Shown: positions 51,223-60,568 of the stretch, piece by piece
Numbering within the stretch: position 1 is the stretch's first letter
How the letters are laid out: every line of letters begins with the position of its first letter
DNA from: Bacillota bacterium
Lineage (GTDB): Bacteria; Bacillota; Clostridia; Acetivibrionales; JAEXSP01
Assembly (NCBI GenBank): GCA_023453795.1
Contig: JAEXSP010000034.1
Span: forward strand, 1 to 64,000
Direction of reading: 5' to 3'
Length of the DNA: 64,000 nucleotides
Translations under genes and position numbers: made by a program
The notes under the pieces: model-generated
What the model saw: the letters and a program-made list of their open reading frames with translations, nothing else
Databases searched by the model: none
What the model was told of the DNA's origin: nothing

Positions 51223-52005
51223 ATGGAAAAGACAATAATATATTATTTCAGCGGTACCGGAAATTCGCTGAAGGTTGCACAGGAATTGGGCAAACAGCTT
51301 CAGAACTGTGAAGTGCTGCCTGTTGCAAAATGCATAAAAAACAACAGCTATAAGGCAGAAGGCAATAGGGTAGGATTTGTTTTCCCGCTTTATTATCTGG
51401 GGCTTCCGAAGATGGTTGCTGAATTTATAAAGAATATTGACATAAGCGGCGCCGATTATATATTCGGGGTTGTCACACGCGGCTGGCCGCTGGTTGGAGG
51501 CGCCGTCAAACAGTTAAAAATACTGATGAAGGAAAAGGGAAAAAGGTTGGATTTCGGTACTTATATTCATATGCCAATGAATGATTTTACTTTGGCAAAG
51601 GTTGCAAGCAAAAAAAGTCAGAAAAAAACTCTCGGGGAGTTTGACCGTAGTATGGCTGAAATAACTGCAAAAATCCGTGAAAATTGCAAAGGGTATGATT
51701 TCGAACCTATTTCTTTTATGTTGAACAGTCGCAATACTCCATTTGTGAAACGGGTAAATCGGCTCGACAGTTCCTATAGCGTCAATAATTTATGCACAGG
51801 CTGTGCAATATGTGAGAAAGTATGTCCTGCTGAAAATATTTGTATCAGGGATGGAAAGCCTAATTGGAATAATAAGTGCCAAATGTGTTTGGCATGTTTT
51901 CATTACTGTCCGCAAAAAGCGATTGCTTATGATGGAAAATGTGAGGATATTCCAAGGTATCATCATCCTGATGTTTCTGCTGCACAAATTATGAGTCAGA
52001 AATAA
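51223..52005 (+). CDS. EFR1-type flavodoxin-ferredoxin fusion protein
   Basis: 260 residues. The flavodoxin part begins with IIYYFSGTGNSLKVAQ, the phosphate-binding loop. The C-terminal third has two ferredoxin motifs, CTGCAICEKVCPAENI and CQMCLACFHYCPQKAI. The layout fits the EFR1 family of electron-transfer proteins in anaerobes. It lies 34 bp after the iron-sulfur subunit gene behind AAAGGAGAG and may be in the same operon, possibly delivering electrons to the reductase. This functional link is inference. Confidence 0.9.
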   Translation: MEKTIIYYFSGTGNSLKVAQELGKQLQNCEVLPVAKCIKNNSYKAEGNRVGFVFPLYYLGLPKMVAEFIKNIDISGADYIFGVVTRGWPLVGGAVKQLKILMKEKGKRLDFGTYIHMPMNDFTLAKVASKKSQKKTLGEFDRSMAEITAKIRENCKGYDFEPISFMLNSRNTPFVKRVNRLDSSYSVNNLCTGCAICEKVCPAENICIRDGKPNWNNKCQMCLACFHYCPQKAIAYDGKCEDIPRYHHPDVSAAQIMSQK

Positions 52006-52174
52006 ATAGGTTAAAAGAATGCCGGATATGCTTATGTAATGGCGTGGACAGTTTTGCAGAAGGATTTTTTATTAATATCAAAAACTCTCTTTTTTCAGAT
52101 TGAACTGAAAATTCACACAAATACCTCCATATTCATAAGATGATGATAGCTGAATTTTGATAAATGGGTGTTAT

Positions 52175-53065
52175 ATGCATACATTTCAAAGGCTTAGTCA
52201 GGTTTATCATTCATCTGAAACGATCCCATTTAATGACAACTCCAAATTCGTTTTCTTCAGCGACTGCCATCGCGGTGATGGCAGTAAAGCCGACAACTTT
52301 TATAAAAACCGTGATATTTACCTCCATTCCTTAAACTACTATTATGAAAAAGGGTTTACATACATAGAACTTGGTGATGGGGATGAGCTTTGGGAAAATG
52401 ACCGGTTTTCAACATTGTTTGGTACACATGCAGAAGCCTATTTGCTTTTGCGTAAATTTTATCTGGATAAGAGACTATATATGCTCTGGGGTAATCATGA
52501 CGTATTCAAGAGCAGCAGAAACTATGTAAAAAATGCTCTGTTTCAATACTATGATTCCGCTGCCCAAAGCTATAAGCCGCTCTTCGAAAACATAAAAATC
52601 CATGAAGGGCTGATACTTCAATATACGAACATGTCTTATGAAATATTCCTTGTACATGGACATCAGGGAGACATTCTTGATGATTTTTTATGGCCCTTTT
52701 CGCGATTCTTTGTCAGGCATGTGTGGAAGTTTATTGAAAATCTCAACAATGGCAGCAGGATTAGTATAGCAAGAAGAAAGGAAAGATTGGAAGCAGTTGA
52801 GGGCAGCATAAAGCAATGGGCAAGAAGCAAAAAAAAGGTGGTCATTGCCGGTCATACACATAAAACGGCTTTTCCGTTATCAGGACAAATCCCTTATTTT
52901 AATGATGGCTGTTGTGTTAAAAAAAGGCATATTACGTGTATTGAAATCCAGAATGGCAGGATTTCGCTGCTAAAGTGGGTAAGAAGCTTAAATTCTGATG
53001 GCGCTGACTTTGTAACAAAGGAAATTATAGCAGGCCCTGAGAGGATAGAAGCATACTTTCAATAA
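52175..53065 (+). CDS. Calcineurin-type metallophosphoesterase
   Basis: About 296 residues, no signal peptide. The metal motifs appear in order: FSDCHRGDG (DxH), ELGDGDELW (GDxxE-like), WGNHDVF, VHGHQGD and AGHTHKTAF. The pattern resembles the UDP-2,3-diacylglucosamine hydrolase branch, but Clostridia rarely make lipid A, so the substrate is unknown. The frame is open from TTG 52157, while ATG 52175 follows GGGTG. It is a single gene flanked by a terminator. Confidence 0.85.
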   Translation: MHTFQRLSQVYHSSETIPFNDNSKFVFFSDCHRGDGSKADNFYKNRDIYLHSLNYYYEKGFTYIELGDGDELWENDRFSTLFGTHAEAYLLLRKFYLDKRLYMLWGNHDVFKSSRNYVKNALFQYYDSAAQSYKPLFENIKIHEGLILQYTNMSYEIFLVHGHQGDILDDFLWPFSRFFVRHVWKFIENLNNGSRISIARRKERLEAVEGSIKQWARSKKKVVIAGHTHKTAFPLSGQIPYFNDGCCVKKRHITCIEIQNGRISLLKWVRSLNSDGADFVTKEIIAGPERIEAYFQ

Positions 53066-53123
53066 TCTGATTATTTCTATAACAGCTGATAGTTATTGAA
53101 GAGGAATGAATCAAGTTAAATAA

Positions 53124-53160
53124 TTAGCACGGATTGAATCATCCGTGCTAAACAATTTTT
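53124..53160. terminator. Bidirectional rho-independent terminator
   Basis: TTAGCACGGAT / ATCCGTGCTAA, loop of six, followed by ACAATTTTT on the plus strand. It serves the phosphoesterase gene and the convergent cysK. Confidence 0.88.
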
Positions 53161-53188
53161 CCTGCCCTTATTGTTCAGAGTGTTTTGA

Positions 53189-54097
53189 TCAATCCTCTTT
53201 TGGGGAATGATTGAACAGGTCTGTACTGAGATACTTTTCTCCCCTGTCTGCGAAAAGAACTACCACAAAACCCTCGTCAATATTCCTGATGCATTCAAGA
53301 GCTGCTAACATTGCTGCTCCGCTGCTCATTCCGACAAAAATCCCTTCATGCAGTACAATTTTCCTGCTCATCTCAAAGGCAGCTTCCGACTCAATCATAA
53401 CAGTTTGGTCAATCTTTGTAGAGTCATAGATTTCAGGTACAATAGCTTCCTTCATGTTCTTCAGGCCTTGTATATAGTGGCCTTGAACCGGATGGGCCTC
53501 AATGATCTTTATAGCAGGTTTTTTATCTTTCAATCCCATACCTACACCCATAATAGTACCTGAAGTGCCGAGTGCAGATACAAAATGGGTAACTCTGCCG
53601 TTTGTATCCTCCCATATTTCATTTGCGGTAGTATAGTAGTGTGCAAGCTTGTTATACTCATTTGAAAATTGATTCGGCATGAAGTATCTGTCAGGGTAGG
53701 AAGAGACAAGCTCGCGGGCTTTTCTTATGGCTCCGTCTGTCCCTTGTGAGGGATCGGTCAGTATGATCCTTGCACCAAAGGCTTCTATCATTTTTCTGCG
53801 CTCGATTGAGACGGCTTCACTCATGACGATTTCAACCTGATATCCTTTTAGAGCACCTATCATAGCAAGCCCAATACCTGTATTACCTGATGTAGGCTCA
53901 ATTATTGTTTTGCCGGGGGTAAGAGTACCGCTTTCCTCTGCCTGCTCGATCATTTTTAAAGCTATCCGATCTTTGATGCTTCCGGTAGGGTTAAAGCCTT
54001 CAAGTTTAGCGTAAAGAGGAATGTGCGGCTTAGGATTGAGCTTGTTGATTTTTACTAAAGGAGTGTTGCCGATTGTATCAAGAATGGTATTATACAT
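53189..54097 (-). CDS. cysK: Cysteine synthase (O-acetylserine sulfhydrylase)
   Basis: 302 residues of the PLP fold-type II family. It has TIGNTPLVKIN at the start, the PLP Lys in GSIKDRIA (about residue 42), EPTSGNTGIGLAMI, and GTSGTIMGVG, a phosphate-binding loop. It makes cysteine from O-acetylserine and sulfide. No CysE or sulfur genes are adjacent. The start is ATG 54097 on the minus strand; GAAGGGCG precedes it. The short length is normal for the CysK group. Confidence 0.93.
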   Translation of the reverse strand: MYNTILDTIGNTPLVKINKLNPKPHIPLYAKLEGFNPTGSIKDRIALKMIEQAEESGTLTPGKTIIEPTSGNTGIGLAMIGALKGYQVEIVMSEAVSIERRKMIEAFGARIILTDPSQGTDGAIRKARELVSSYPDRYFMPNQFSNEYNKLAHYYTTANEIWEDTNGRVTHFVSALGTSGTIMGVGMGLKDKKPAIKIIEAHPVQGHYIQGLKNMKEAIVPEIYDSTKIDQTVMIESEAAFEMSRKIVLHEGIFVGMSSGAAMLAALECIRNIDEGFVVVLFADRGEKYLSTDLFNHSPKED

Positions 54098-54199
54098 TTA
54101 TATCGCCCTTCTGATTTATTGTTGACTTCCTATAATTTCTAAACAATAATATAACATGCATTTTGGATTTCTTCAACAAGTAAATCAGGCAAGTATACC

Positions 54200-54874
54200 T
54201 TAGACTAATGCTTTGAGCCAGGAGATTATATCCTTTCGGATTTGTTCTTTATTTGAGGCTTTTACTACCATATTATTTCCATGTGAGCTATCGCTGTTTG
54301 AAACCACCATTTTAGGTGAGGAAAGAGAATTTGTTACAATTTCCTTTGTAATGTTAGAGTAAAAATCGCCAAGTTCATCATTTGATGAATAATAGGCAAG
54401 TGTTGGCGGATGTTTTCCTCCCAGTGTTTCAGGAGCATCTTCCGAAAGACTGAGAAGAACAAGACTTTTTACAGTGTATTTTGAATTCCCTTTTCCCAGG
54501 ATTCCCACCAATATTTTTGCACCGTGGCAGCCGCCGACAAACGAAACATTTTTTGCATCAATTTTGTTTGAATATTTATTTAAGGCATAATCGATAGCAG
54601 TTTCTACGTCAGAATCGTTCGAATATGTTATGTTTACGGTAAAAAAACCTGCCTCAGCAATCTGCTGCGGAAAATCGCCCCATGATGTTCCGTTCTCCCC
54701 GCCGTTGTGTGCAAGAAATACTGCTGGAAGCTTACTATTGGACGAACCGGTTGGATAATAAATATAATCTTCTGGTTTACCCTTGTTCAGATATTTCACT
54801 TTTAACAAATTTATTTTATTTTCGGAAAAATCACTATCTGGAACAAGTATATTTAAAGGAGTGCCTTTCTTCAT
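54200..54874 (-). CDS. Alpha/beta hydrolase with a Cys nucleophile (dienelactone-hydrolase-like)
   Basis: 224 residues. The nucleophile elbow is GGCHGA (GxCxG rather than GxSxG), so the likely nucleophile is Cys (about residue 119). A late Asp and the His in SDSSHGNN complete a triad. Such Cys-His-Asp hydrolases include dienelactone hydrolases. The N-terminus has no clear signal peptide. The substrate cannot be told. The start is ATG 54874 after AAAGGAG. Confidence 0.75.
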   Translation of the reverse strand: MKKGTPLNILVPDSDFSENKINLLKVKYLNKGKPEDYIYYPTGSSNSKLPAVFLAHNGGENGTSWGDFPQQIAEAGFFTVNITYSNDSDVETAIDYALNKYSNKIDAKNVSFVGGCHGAKILVGILGKGNSKYTVKSLVLLSLSEDAPETLGGKHPPTLAYYSSNDELGDFYSNITKEIVTNSLSSPKMVVSNSDSSHGNNMVVKASNKEQIRKDIISWLKALV

Positions 54875-55056
54875 ATGCTTATAAAAACTCCTTTCATTAA
54901 ATAATTCGGTAAAATATAAAATTATCCGTATTATAGAATATTATATCAAGTCTCCTCTTTTAATGAATATCGTATCGACAAAATAACTTTACATATTTGC
55001 ATTTTTATGGGTTTTTGAGTTAAAATAGAAGTAAATATATTAATCGGGGTTTAAGC

Positions 55057-55968
55057 ATGGAACTGGATACAATAGGCAGAAAAATATATAAAGGGTATTG
55101 TCTTTCCTTATCCGTTAATAATAATGAAACCTTTTCATACAAGGGCCATAGTATGCAAAGGTTTAATCTGGCATTTCTAGAGAGGGGATCTGCAGTTGTT
55201 GCCATTAATGGGGCTGAAGTTTTATGTACAGCCCCGGCAATATTTTGTTTAAATGAGAATGATACTCCTGAAATTATAAGTCAAACAGATGCAATTATAA
55301 AATCAATGTACTTTCATCCGAATATTGTTAACCTTGTTTTTAATTTTGAAAACATCCGGGATAGTCAACACCCGTTTTCCAGTACAGAGCAGTGGGACAC
55401 ATATTTGCTTAACCCTTTTATATACCGGAGTCTGAAATATTGTGGTTTTATTAAAGCTGAGCCGGAATATTCTGCAAGGCTATCCAAACTGTTTCATATG
55501 GAAGCAATGGAACTTGACCTGCAAAGGGACGTTTCCTGGCCATGCCGTTCACGATCGTACATGTTGGAATTGTTGATTCTGGTAAGCGGTTTATTTGAAG
55601 CGAAGATAAATTCCCCTGACGGCAGAGGCTCTGATGAGGCAATAAAAATTAGTGAAATTGTAAGCTATCTTCAGACAAATTACTCACAGAAGATAACGGT
55701 AAGCAAGCTTGCCAAGATGTTTAATACCAATCGTACAACACTTAACAGTCGATTTAAAAGAGAGAATCAGATATCGATTATCGATTATCTGATTAAGCTG
55801 CGTATAGAACTGGCATCTGCCTTGTTGAGAGATACACGCCTTTCGATAGAAGAAATCACTGAGAGGGTGGGCTTCAGGAGCAGTACGCATTTTTGGAGAA
55901 TGTTTAAAAAGCAAACAGGAGTTTCGCCATCCGCCTATCGTAATGAAAACTGCTGGATTAAAGATTGA
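55057..55968 (+). CDS. AraC-family transcriptional regulator
   Basis: 303 residues. The C-terminal about 100 hold two helix-turn-helix segments (ITVSKLAKMFNTNRTTLNSRFKRE and SIEEITERVGFRSSTHFWRMFKKQTGVSPSAYR), the AraC signature. The N-terminal about 190 form a variable sensing domain. It diverges from the alpha/beta hydrolase gene, which is thus a possible target. The start is ATG 55057; the ribosome binding site is weak. Confidence 0.9.
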   Translation: MELDTIGRKIYKGYCLSLSVNNNETFSYKGHSMQRFNLAFLERGSAVVAINGAEVLCTAPAIFCLNENDTPEIISQTDAIIKSMYFHPNIVNLVFNFENIRDSQHPFSSTEQWDTYLLNPFIYRSLKYCGFIKAEPEYSARLSKLFHMEAMELDLQRDVSWPCRSRSYMLELLILVSGLFEAKINSPDGRGSDEAIKISEIVSYLQTNYSQKITVSKLAKMFNTNRTTLNSRFKRENQISIIDYLIKLRIELASALLRDTRLSIEEITERVGFRSSTHFWRMFKKQTGVSPSAYRNENCWIKD

Positions 55969-56065
55969 CAGGTATATTATTGATCTGTAAAATAACACAA
56001 TATCCAAGTGTTTAAAACAATTAATTTTTAACCGGCAATGAGTAACAGATGAAAGGCTATGATAT

Positions 56066-57010
56066 ATGAAATTTTATTTTGCGCCTATGGAAGGCTTAAC
56101 CGGATATATATACAGAAATGCGCACCATACTTATTTCAACAACATCGATAAATATTACGCCCCCTTTATTTCCGCTAATGCAAGCGGAAGCTTGAAGAAG
56201 GGCGAACTGGATGATCTGGAGCCTGAAAACAATCGTGGCTTGTTTTTGGTTCCGCAGATATTGACCAATAATGCAAAAGACTTTATTCTGATGGCCGATA
56301 AGATAAAGCGTATGGGCTATACTGAGATCAACCTGAATCTTGGCTGCCCTTCCGGTACTGTGGTTGCCAAAAACAAGGGCTCAGGCTTTCTTTCAAAGCC
56401 GAGGGAGCTTGATGCATTTCTTTATGAAATCTTTGCATGGGGAGGCGCAAAGCTTTCCATTAAAACCAGAATAGGTATAGACCGGCCCGACGAGTTTTTT
56501 GATTTGATTAAGATATTCAATAAATATCCTGTCGAAGAGCTTACGGTTCACCCGAGAATTCAGAAAGATATGTACAAGAATAAGCCCAATATGGACATTT
56601 TCAAATATGCTTTTGAACAAAGCAAGAATCCATTATGCTACAATGGGGACATTTCTACTTTGAAGCGTTATTGCAAATTTTCAGAGGAGTTTCCTGAGGT
56701 CGGTTCTATTATGCTGGGCAGGGGACTTTTGGCAAACCCCGGACTTGTTAATGAAATAAAAAATAACATCAGAGTTGATAAAATTGTGCTGAAAGAATTC
56801 CATGACAATGTATACAGCAGCTACAAGAAAATTCTTTTTGGAGATAAGAATATCCTTTTTCGGATGAAAGAAATCTGGTTTTATATGATTAACATGTTTA
56901 CGGATAATGAAAAGTATACTAAGAAAATCAAGAAGTCAACAAGCTTAAGCGAATATGAAGCTGCGGTCTCAAGTCTGTTTAACGAGCAAAATATTATAAA
57001 TGTTAAATAA
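56066..57010 (+). CDS. tRNA-dihydrouridine synthase family protein
   Basis: 314 residues, FMN-binding TIM barrel. It opens with FAPMEGLTG, then NLNLGCPSGTVVAKNKGSGFL carries the catalytic Cys of Dus enzymes; SIKTRIG and VHPRIQKDMY follow, with GSIMLGRGLLANP near the end. It reduces uridines in tRNA D-loops. It differs from the housekeeping Dus by its shorter C-terminal part. A rho-independent terminator lies at 57126, and the space between carries the dispersed repeat. Confidence 0.88.
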   Translation: MKFYFAPMEGLTGYIYRNAHHTYFNNIDKYYAPFISANASGSLKKGELDDLEPENNRGLFLVPQILTNNAKDFILMADKIKRMGYTEINLNLGCPSGTVVAKNKGSGFLSKPRELDAFLYEIFAWGGAKLSIKTRIGIDRPDEFFDLIKIFNKYPVEELTVHPRIQKDMYKNKPNMDIFKYAFEQSKNPLCYNGDISTLKRYCKFSEEFPEVGSIMLGRGLLANPGLVNEIKNNIRVDKIVLKEFHDNVYSSYKKILFGDKNILFRMKEIWFYMINMFTDNEKYTKKIKKSTSLSEYEAAVSSLFNEQNIINVK

Positions 57011-57023
57011 ATTGATAACATTT

Positions 57024-57120
57024 CAAGTGGCCTGTAAAGTCTAAAGTTATAGATAAGCAGGCCACAAACAGAGGAAGTACATTGTAACACTTCGATGAAT
57101 ATATAAGCTTGAATCAAAGT
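57024..57120 (+). repeat. Dispersed repeat, copy 2 (inverted orientation relative to copy 1)
   Basis: It begins AAGTGGCCTGTAAAG and contains GTGGCCTG / CAGGCCAC (57027-57065), the conserved GTTATAGATAAG core, and GTAACACTT. Alignment by eye to the minus strand of 24763-24866 gives long runs of identity. The stem pairs are kept although bases differ (one mismatch in copy 1 is paired here), which suggests that structure matters. It lies between the dus stop and its terminator. Confidence 0.8.
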
Positions 57121-57125
57121 ACTAT

Positions 57126-57153
57126 AACCCTTTATTTCAGGGTTCTTTTTTTT
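57126..57153 (+). terminator. Rho-independent terminator after the dus gene
   Basis: AACCCT / AGGGTT with a seven-base loop, followed by C and eight T's. Confidence 0.9.
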
Positions 57154-57230
57154 ATAAATTTGGCATTAACAAGCCTGCGGTTCGATACATAGGATAATAC
57201 ATGAAGCTGAGTTTATGGAGGAGTCTTAGA

Positions 57231-57938
57231 ATGTATGACTATGTAAGAAACCAGGGCGTTGTAGCTTTTGCCAGAGGTGATGTAAATGGGGATCGTATCC
57301 CTGATAATGTATACCTGACGGGGGTTAAAGTCCCTGATGCTGCGCTTGTTCAGAATATTACGCTTGTAATTCAGGATGGAGCTACCGGTGCTTTATTCAG
57401 CATACCTTTGAAAAATAATGTTGGTTATGATCCTGTGCTTTTTTTAGGAGATTTTACGGGAGATAGGGTTGATGATATTCTGATAAGTATAGCTACCGGC
57501 GGCAGCGGCGGAACCTATTATCACTATATTTACTCCTTCACCAGCAACACGGCGCATTTGCTGTTTGATTCCGATGCTTATAACCAGCAGTATCAATATA
57601 CGGTTACATACAAAAACAACTACAAGGTTGAGGTGGTCAGCATTGAAAACAATGCAAAATATCTCATTGACATATCTCTTAGGGGCGCTGACTACCTTAA
57701 TGAAATATACGATAAAAACGGGAAGCTGAAGAATCCGATCAGCGGGTGGGTTGACCCCTTAAGCGGTTTATACCCGATAGACTATGACTATGATAAAGTG
57801 TACGAACTTCTTGCATATCAACAGATTGCGGGAAGATACCATGCTGATTCTCTGGGTTATGTTGAAAATGCTTTGAAATGGAAAGTAGACAGGTTTGTTT
57901 TGGAAAATCAGACGGTTGCCGTTTTTGGTGCAAATTAG
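57231..57938 (+). CDS. VCBS/FG-GAP-like repeat protein
   Basis: About 235 residues. ARGDVNGDRIPDNVYL and LGDFTGDRVDDILI are the calcium-binding FG-GAP/VCBS-type loops (DxNxDxxxD). No signal peptide is visible from ATG 57231, which follows GGAGGAG; the longer frame from 57201 adds 10 residues, which do not form one. A surface or cytosolic location is open. The family is common in Firmicutes and has no settled function. Confidence 0.75.
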   Translation: MYDYVRNQGVVAFARGDVNGDRIPDNVYLTGVKVPDAALVQNITLVIQDGATGALFSIPLKNNVGYDPVLFLGDFTGDRVDDILISIATGGSGGTYYHYIYSFTSNTAHLLFDSDAYNQQYQYTVTYKNNYKVEVVSIENNAKYLIDISLRGADYLNEIYDKNGKLKNPISGWVDPLSGLYPIDYDYDKVYELLAYQQIAGRYHADSLGYVENALKWKVDRFVLENQTVAVFGAN

Positions 57939-58095
57939 GCAAGTATTCAAGGTTATGACAGCAAGATATTATATGGCCGCATGAAGGTAAAAAAATTAAA
58001 AAGGATTCAAACAGTTTGGTTTAGGATGGTCTGATATCAAAATCAAACTGTTTTTTATTGTAGAAATAAATAGGATTATCGGCAATGATATTTAC

Positions 58096-58148
58096 TTGAC
58101 GGTATGGGTTTAACGTGTTAAACTGAATATAGGTTTAATGCATTAAAC
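58096..58148 (+). promoter_or_regulatory. Promoter with two BlaI-type operators
   Basis: TTGACG (58096-58101), 17-bp spacer, TAAACT (58119-58124). Two palindromes, GTTTAACGTGTTAAAC (58108-58123) and GTTTAATGCATTAAAC (58133-58148), have centres 25 bp apart; the first covers the -10 box and the second lies just downstream. The matching GTTTAA...TTAAAC halves and spacing fit binding by a dimeric BlaI/MecI regulator, encoded right after. Confidence 0.88.
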
Positions 58149-58165
58149 TAAAGGAAGGGACTAAA

Positions 58166-58531
58166 ATGGAAAGAGTTAAAATATTTGACGCTGAGTACAG
58201 GTTTATGAATATAGTATGGGAGCATTCCCCGGTATCAAGCATGGAGCTTGTAAAGCTTGCTTCTGAAGAGTTGGGCTGGAAGAAATCTACGACATATACG
58301 GTTATACGAAGACTATGCGAACGCGGAGCGATCAAAAACGAGGATTCCATAGTTTGTGCGCAGGTACACCGGGAACAGGTAATGCGTGAAGAAACGGAGG
58401 AGCACATCGACAAGGTGTATGAGGGTTCGCTGAAGCTATTTTTCACTACCTTTCTGCAGAAGGAAAAGTTAAACAAGGACGAAGTGGAAGAATTGAAGAA
58501 AATAGTTGAGCAATATGACAAGGAGGAATAA
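58166..58531 (+). CDS. BlaI/MecI-family repressor
   Basis: 121 residues. The winged-helix N-terminal domain (MNIVWEHSPVSSMELVKLASEELGWKKSTTYTVIRRLCERGAI) and the short C-terminal dimer helices match BlaI/MecI. It should bind the two palindromes at 58108-58148 and repress itself and the following genes until the sensor (58534) triggers its cleavage or release. The start is ATG after AAGGAAGGGAC; it overlaps nothing, and the sensor gene begins 2 bp after its stop. Confidence 0.92.
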   Translation: MERVKIFDAEYRFMNIVWEHSPVSSMELVKLASEELGWKKSTTYTVIRRLCERGAIKNEDSIVCAQVHREQVMREETEEHIDKVYEGSLKLFFTTFLQKEKLNKDEVEELKKIVEQYDKEE

Positions 58532-58533
58532 CA

Positions 58534-60513
58534 ATGCTTGAAAGGGTATTTGAAATTGTACTCAATATGAGTATTACCGCTTCAGTAGCAGCTGTGCTGA
58601 TAATTCTTTTCAGATTGCTGCTGGGGAATAAGCTGCCGAAAATTTTCAGCTATGCTTTATGGGCAATTGTCCTTTTGAGACTGTTTGTTCCGTTTTACCT
58701 GCCGTCAAAGATGAGTTTATTCAATGCTGTAAGGATACCTGATTCAATTATTGCTCAAAACGGCGGAAATCAAAAAATGCTGGATAATGCCTTACCGGCA
58801 GCGGATAACAAGGATGTTTTACAAAAGAATACAGCTGCAGCTGATCTGAATAGTTCTTTGCCTGTGAAAGCCACTAAAAATCCGATTGATTTCAAACCGG
58901 AATCAATTATTGTTACCTTATGGCTTTTTGGTGCCGCCGGTTTGCTTTTATTCAGTGCAATAGCCTATATTCGTGCTTCAAAAAGGCTTAAGGACGCAGT
59001 TTTATACAAAAATGACGAGCTTCTTAATAATTTGTGCATGAAGCTGAAGCTGGGAAAGAAAGTGAGGATTTATACGTCAGACAGAATTGATAGCCCGATT
59101 GTGTATGGACTTGTCCGAGCAGCTGTGATACTTCCTCTTAGCTTTAGTCAAAGCTTGAAAGAAAGCGAATTGCGACACATAATAGCTCATGAGCTTGTAC
59201 ATATAAAAAGATTCGATCACATAATAAAGCCTCTGTCGGTGCTGGCCCTTTGTATACACTGGTTCAATCCCTTGGTGTGGATAAGCTTCGCATTATCACA
59301 GAAGGATATGGAAACAGCATGTGACGAAAAAGTCATGTCGTCGTTCGACAAGGATATAAGAAGCGAATATGCCGGGTCACTGATAAAGCTTGCAGCAAGG
59401 CAGAATTTGCTATTGAACGGAGGGGTGCTTGCCTTCGGGGAAAGCAATATTAAAAGGAGAGTGAAAAGTATTATGAATTATAAAAAGCCCAGTTTCTGGA
59501 TAGTAATAGTTATGGTTGCTATTTTGACTGCATCAAGCTTTGCTTTGCTGACAAATGGAGAATCAAAGTCTGCGGATAAGAATGAAACGACCCCAAAAAG
59601 CTTGAACACAAAAACAAAACCGGATTACGGGAACGAAACGAATAAAAAAACCAGTGAACAAATTCAAGCAACAAGGAAGACGATTGATAAATTACTTTCG
59701 ATTATCACATCGCCGTCTGCATCTTCAAGTACCGGGGACTACATCAAAGCGTATCAAAAGGAAGCCGACCAGATTGTAGATATGGGGGAGAAAGCGTTGC
59801 CATATCTTACAGAAATACTTGATTCGGGGGATAAAGGACTTAGAGGCAATGTTGTCTGGCAGCTTTGTGAAAGAATCATTAAAAACCTTAGCGGTAATGT
59901 CCAAAGCCCTGAAACAGAGAAGCTTCTTAAGGAAACTATTACAGCAGTAGATAAGTGGAAAGTGTCAATGGGCTATGATAAAGTGAGTGATGTGGAAACA
60001 AGTGACGACCTTAAAAAGCTTGAAGCGCAGGAAGATGAAATGCTCAGCCAGGCGCATGCTTTAAATAGCATAATTAAGAAACTAAGCAGCAGTAGTAATA
60101 AATATTCCGGCGGTAATATGAAGTGGCCGATTCCTTCTTCAAATCAAATTTCTTCAGTCTATGGCATGAGATACCATTCAGCCCTTCATAAGGAAAAGGA
60201 GCATACAGGGATTGATATACCTGCTTCTAAAGACGATTCTATTGTTGCTGCCAACGATGGCACTGTTATACTTGCCGACTATAAACCGGGTTACGGCAAC
60301 ACAATAATAATTGATCACGGCGGCAGCATTGCCACGCTCTATGGACATTGCAGCAGTTTTAACTGCAGTGTCGGTGACAAGGTAAAAGCAGGCGAAGTGA
60401 TTGCCAAGGTTGGAAGCACCGGACTTTCGACAGGGCCTCACTGCCACTTTGAAGTAAGAGTGAACGGAGATACCGTAAATCCTTTAAAATATTGCGAGGT
60501 TGTTGTAAAATAA
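58534..60513 (+). CDS. BlaR1/MecR1-type M56 sensor protease fused to an M23 peptidase
   Basis: 659 residues. The N-terminal part has about four membrane helices and the zinc motif AHELVHIKRFD (HExxH, about residue 218), the M56 sensor protease. A last helix (about 318-338) leads to a long soluble region. In place of the usual penicillin-binding sensor domain, the end (about 545-655) is an M23/LytM peptidase with HTGIDIPA, GHCSSF and HCHFEV, in which the zinc-binding His/Asp residues are all present. The protein may therefore cut or sense peptidoglycan directly. It is translationally coupled to the repressor gene. Confidence 0.88.
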   Translation: MLERVFEIVLNMSITASVAAVLIILFRLLLGNKLPKIFSYALWAIVLLRLFVPFYLPSKMSLFNAVRIPDSIIAQNGGNQKMLDNALPAADNKDVLQKNTAAADLNSSLPVKATKNPIDFKPESIIVTLWLFGAAGLLLFSAIAYIRASKRLKDAVLYKNDELLNNLCMKLKLGKKVRIYTSDRIDSPIVYGLVRAAVILPLSFSQSLKESELRHIIAHELVHIKRFDHIIKPLSVLALCIHWFNPLVWISFALSQKDMETACDEKVMSSFDKDIRSEYAGSLIKLAARQNLLLNGGVLAFGESNIKRRVKSIMNYKKPSFWIVIVMVAILTASSFALLTNGESKSADKNETTPKSLNTKTKPDYGNETNKKTSEQIQATRKTIDKLLSIITSPSASSSTGDYIKAYQKEADQIVDMGEKALPYLTEILDSGDKGLRGNVVWQLCERIIKNLSGNVQSPETEKLLKETITAVDKWKVSMGYDKVSDVETSDDLKKLEAQEDEMLSQAHALNSIIKKLSSSSNKYSGGNMKWPIPSSNQISSVYGMRYHSALHKEKEHTGIDIPASKDDSIVAANDGTVILADYKPGYGNTIIIDHGGSIATLYGHCSSFNCSVGDKVKAGEVIAKVGSTGLSTGPHCHFEVRVNGDTVNPLKYCEVVVK

Positions 60514-60568
60514 GTTAAGTATTAAGTAGTTTTATTATGAATTGCAGTATAATTTAGGGGGGAACGCT

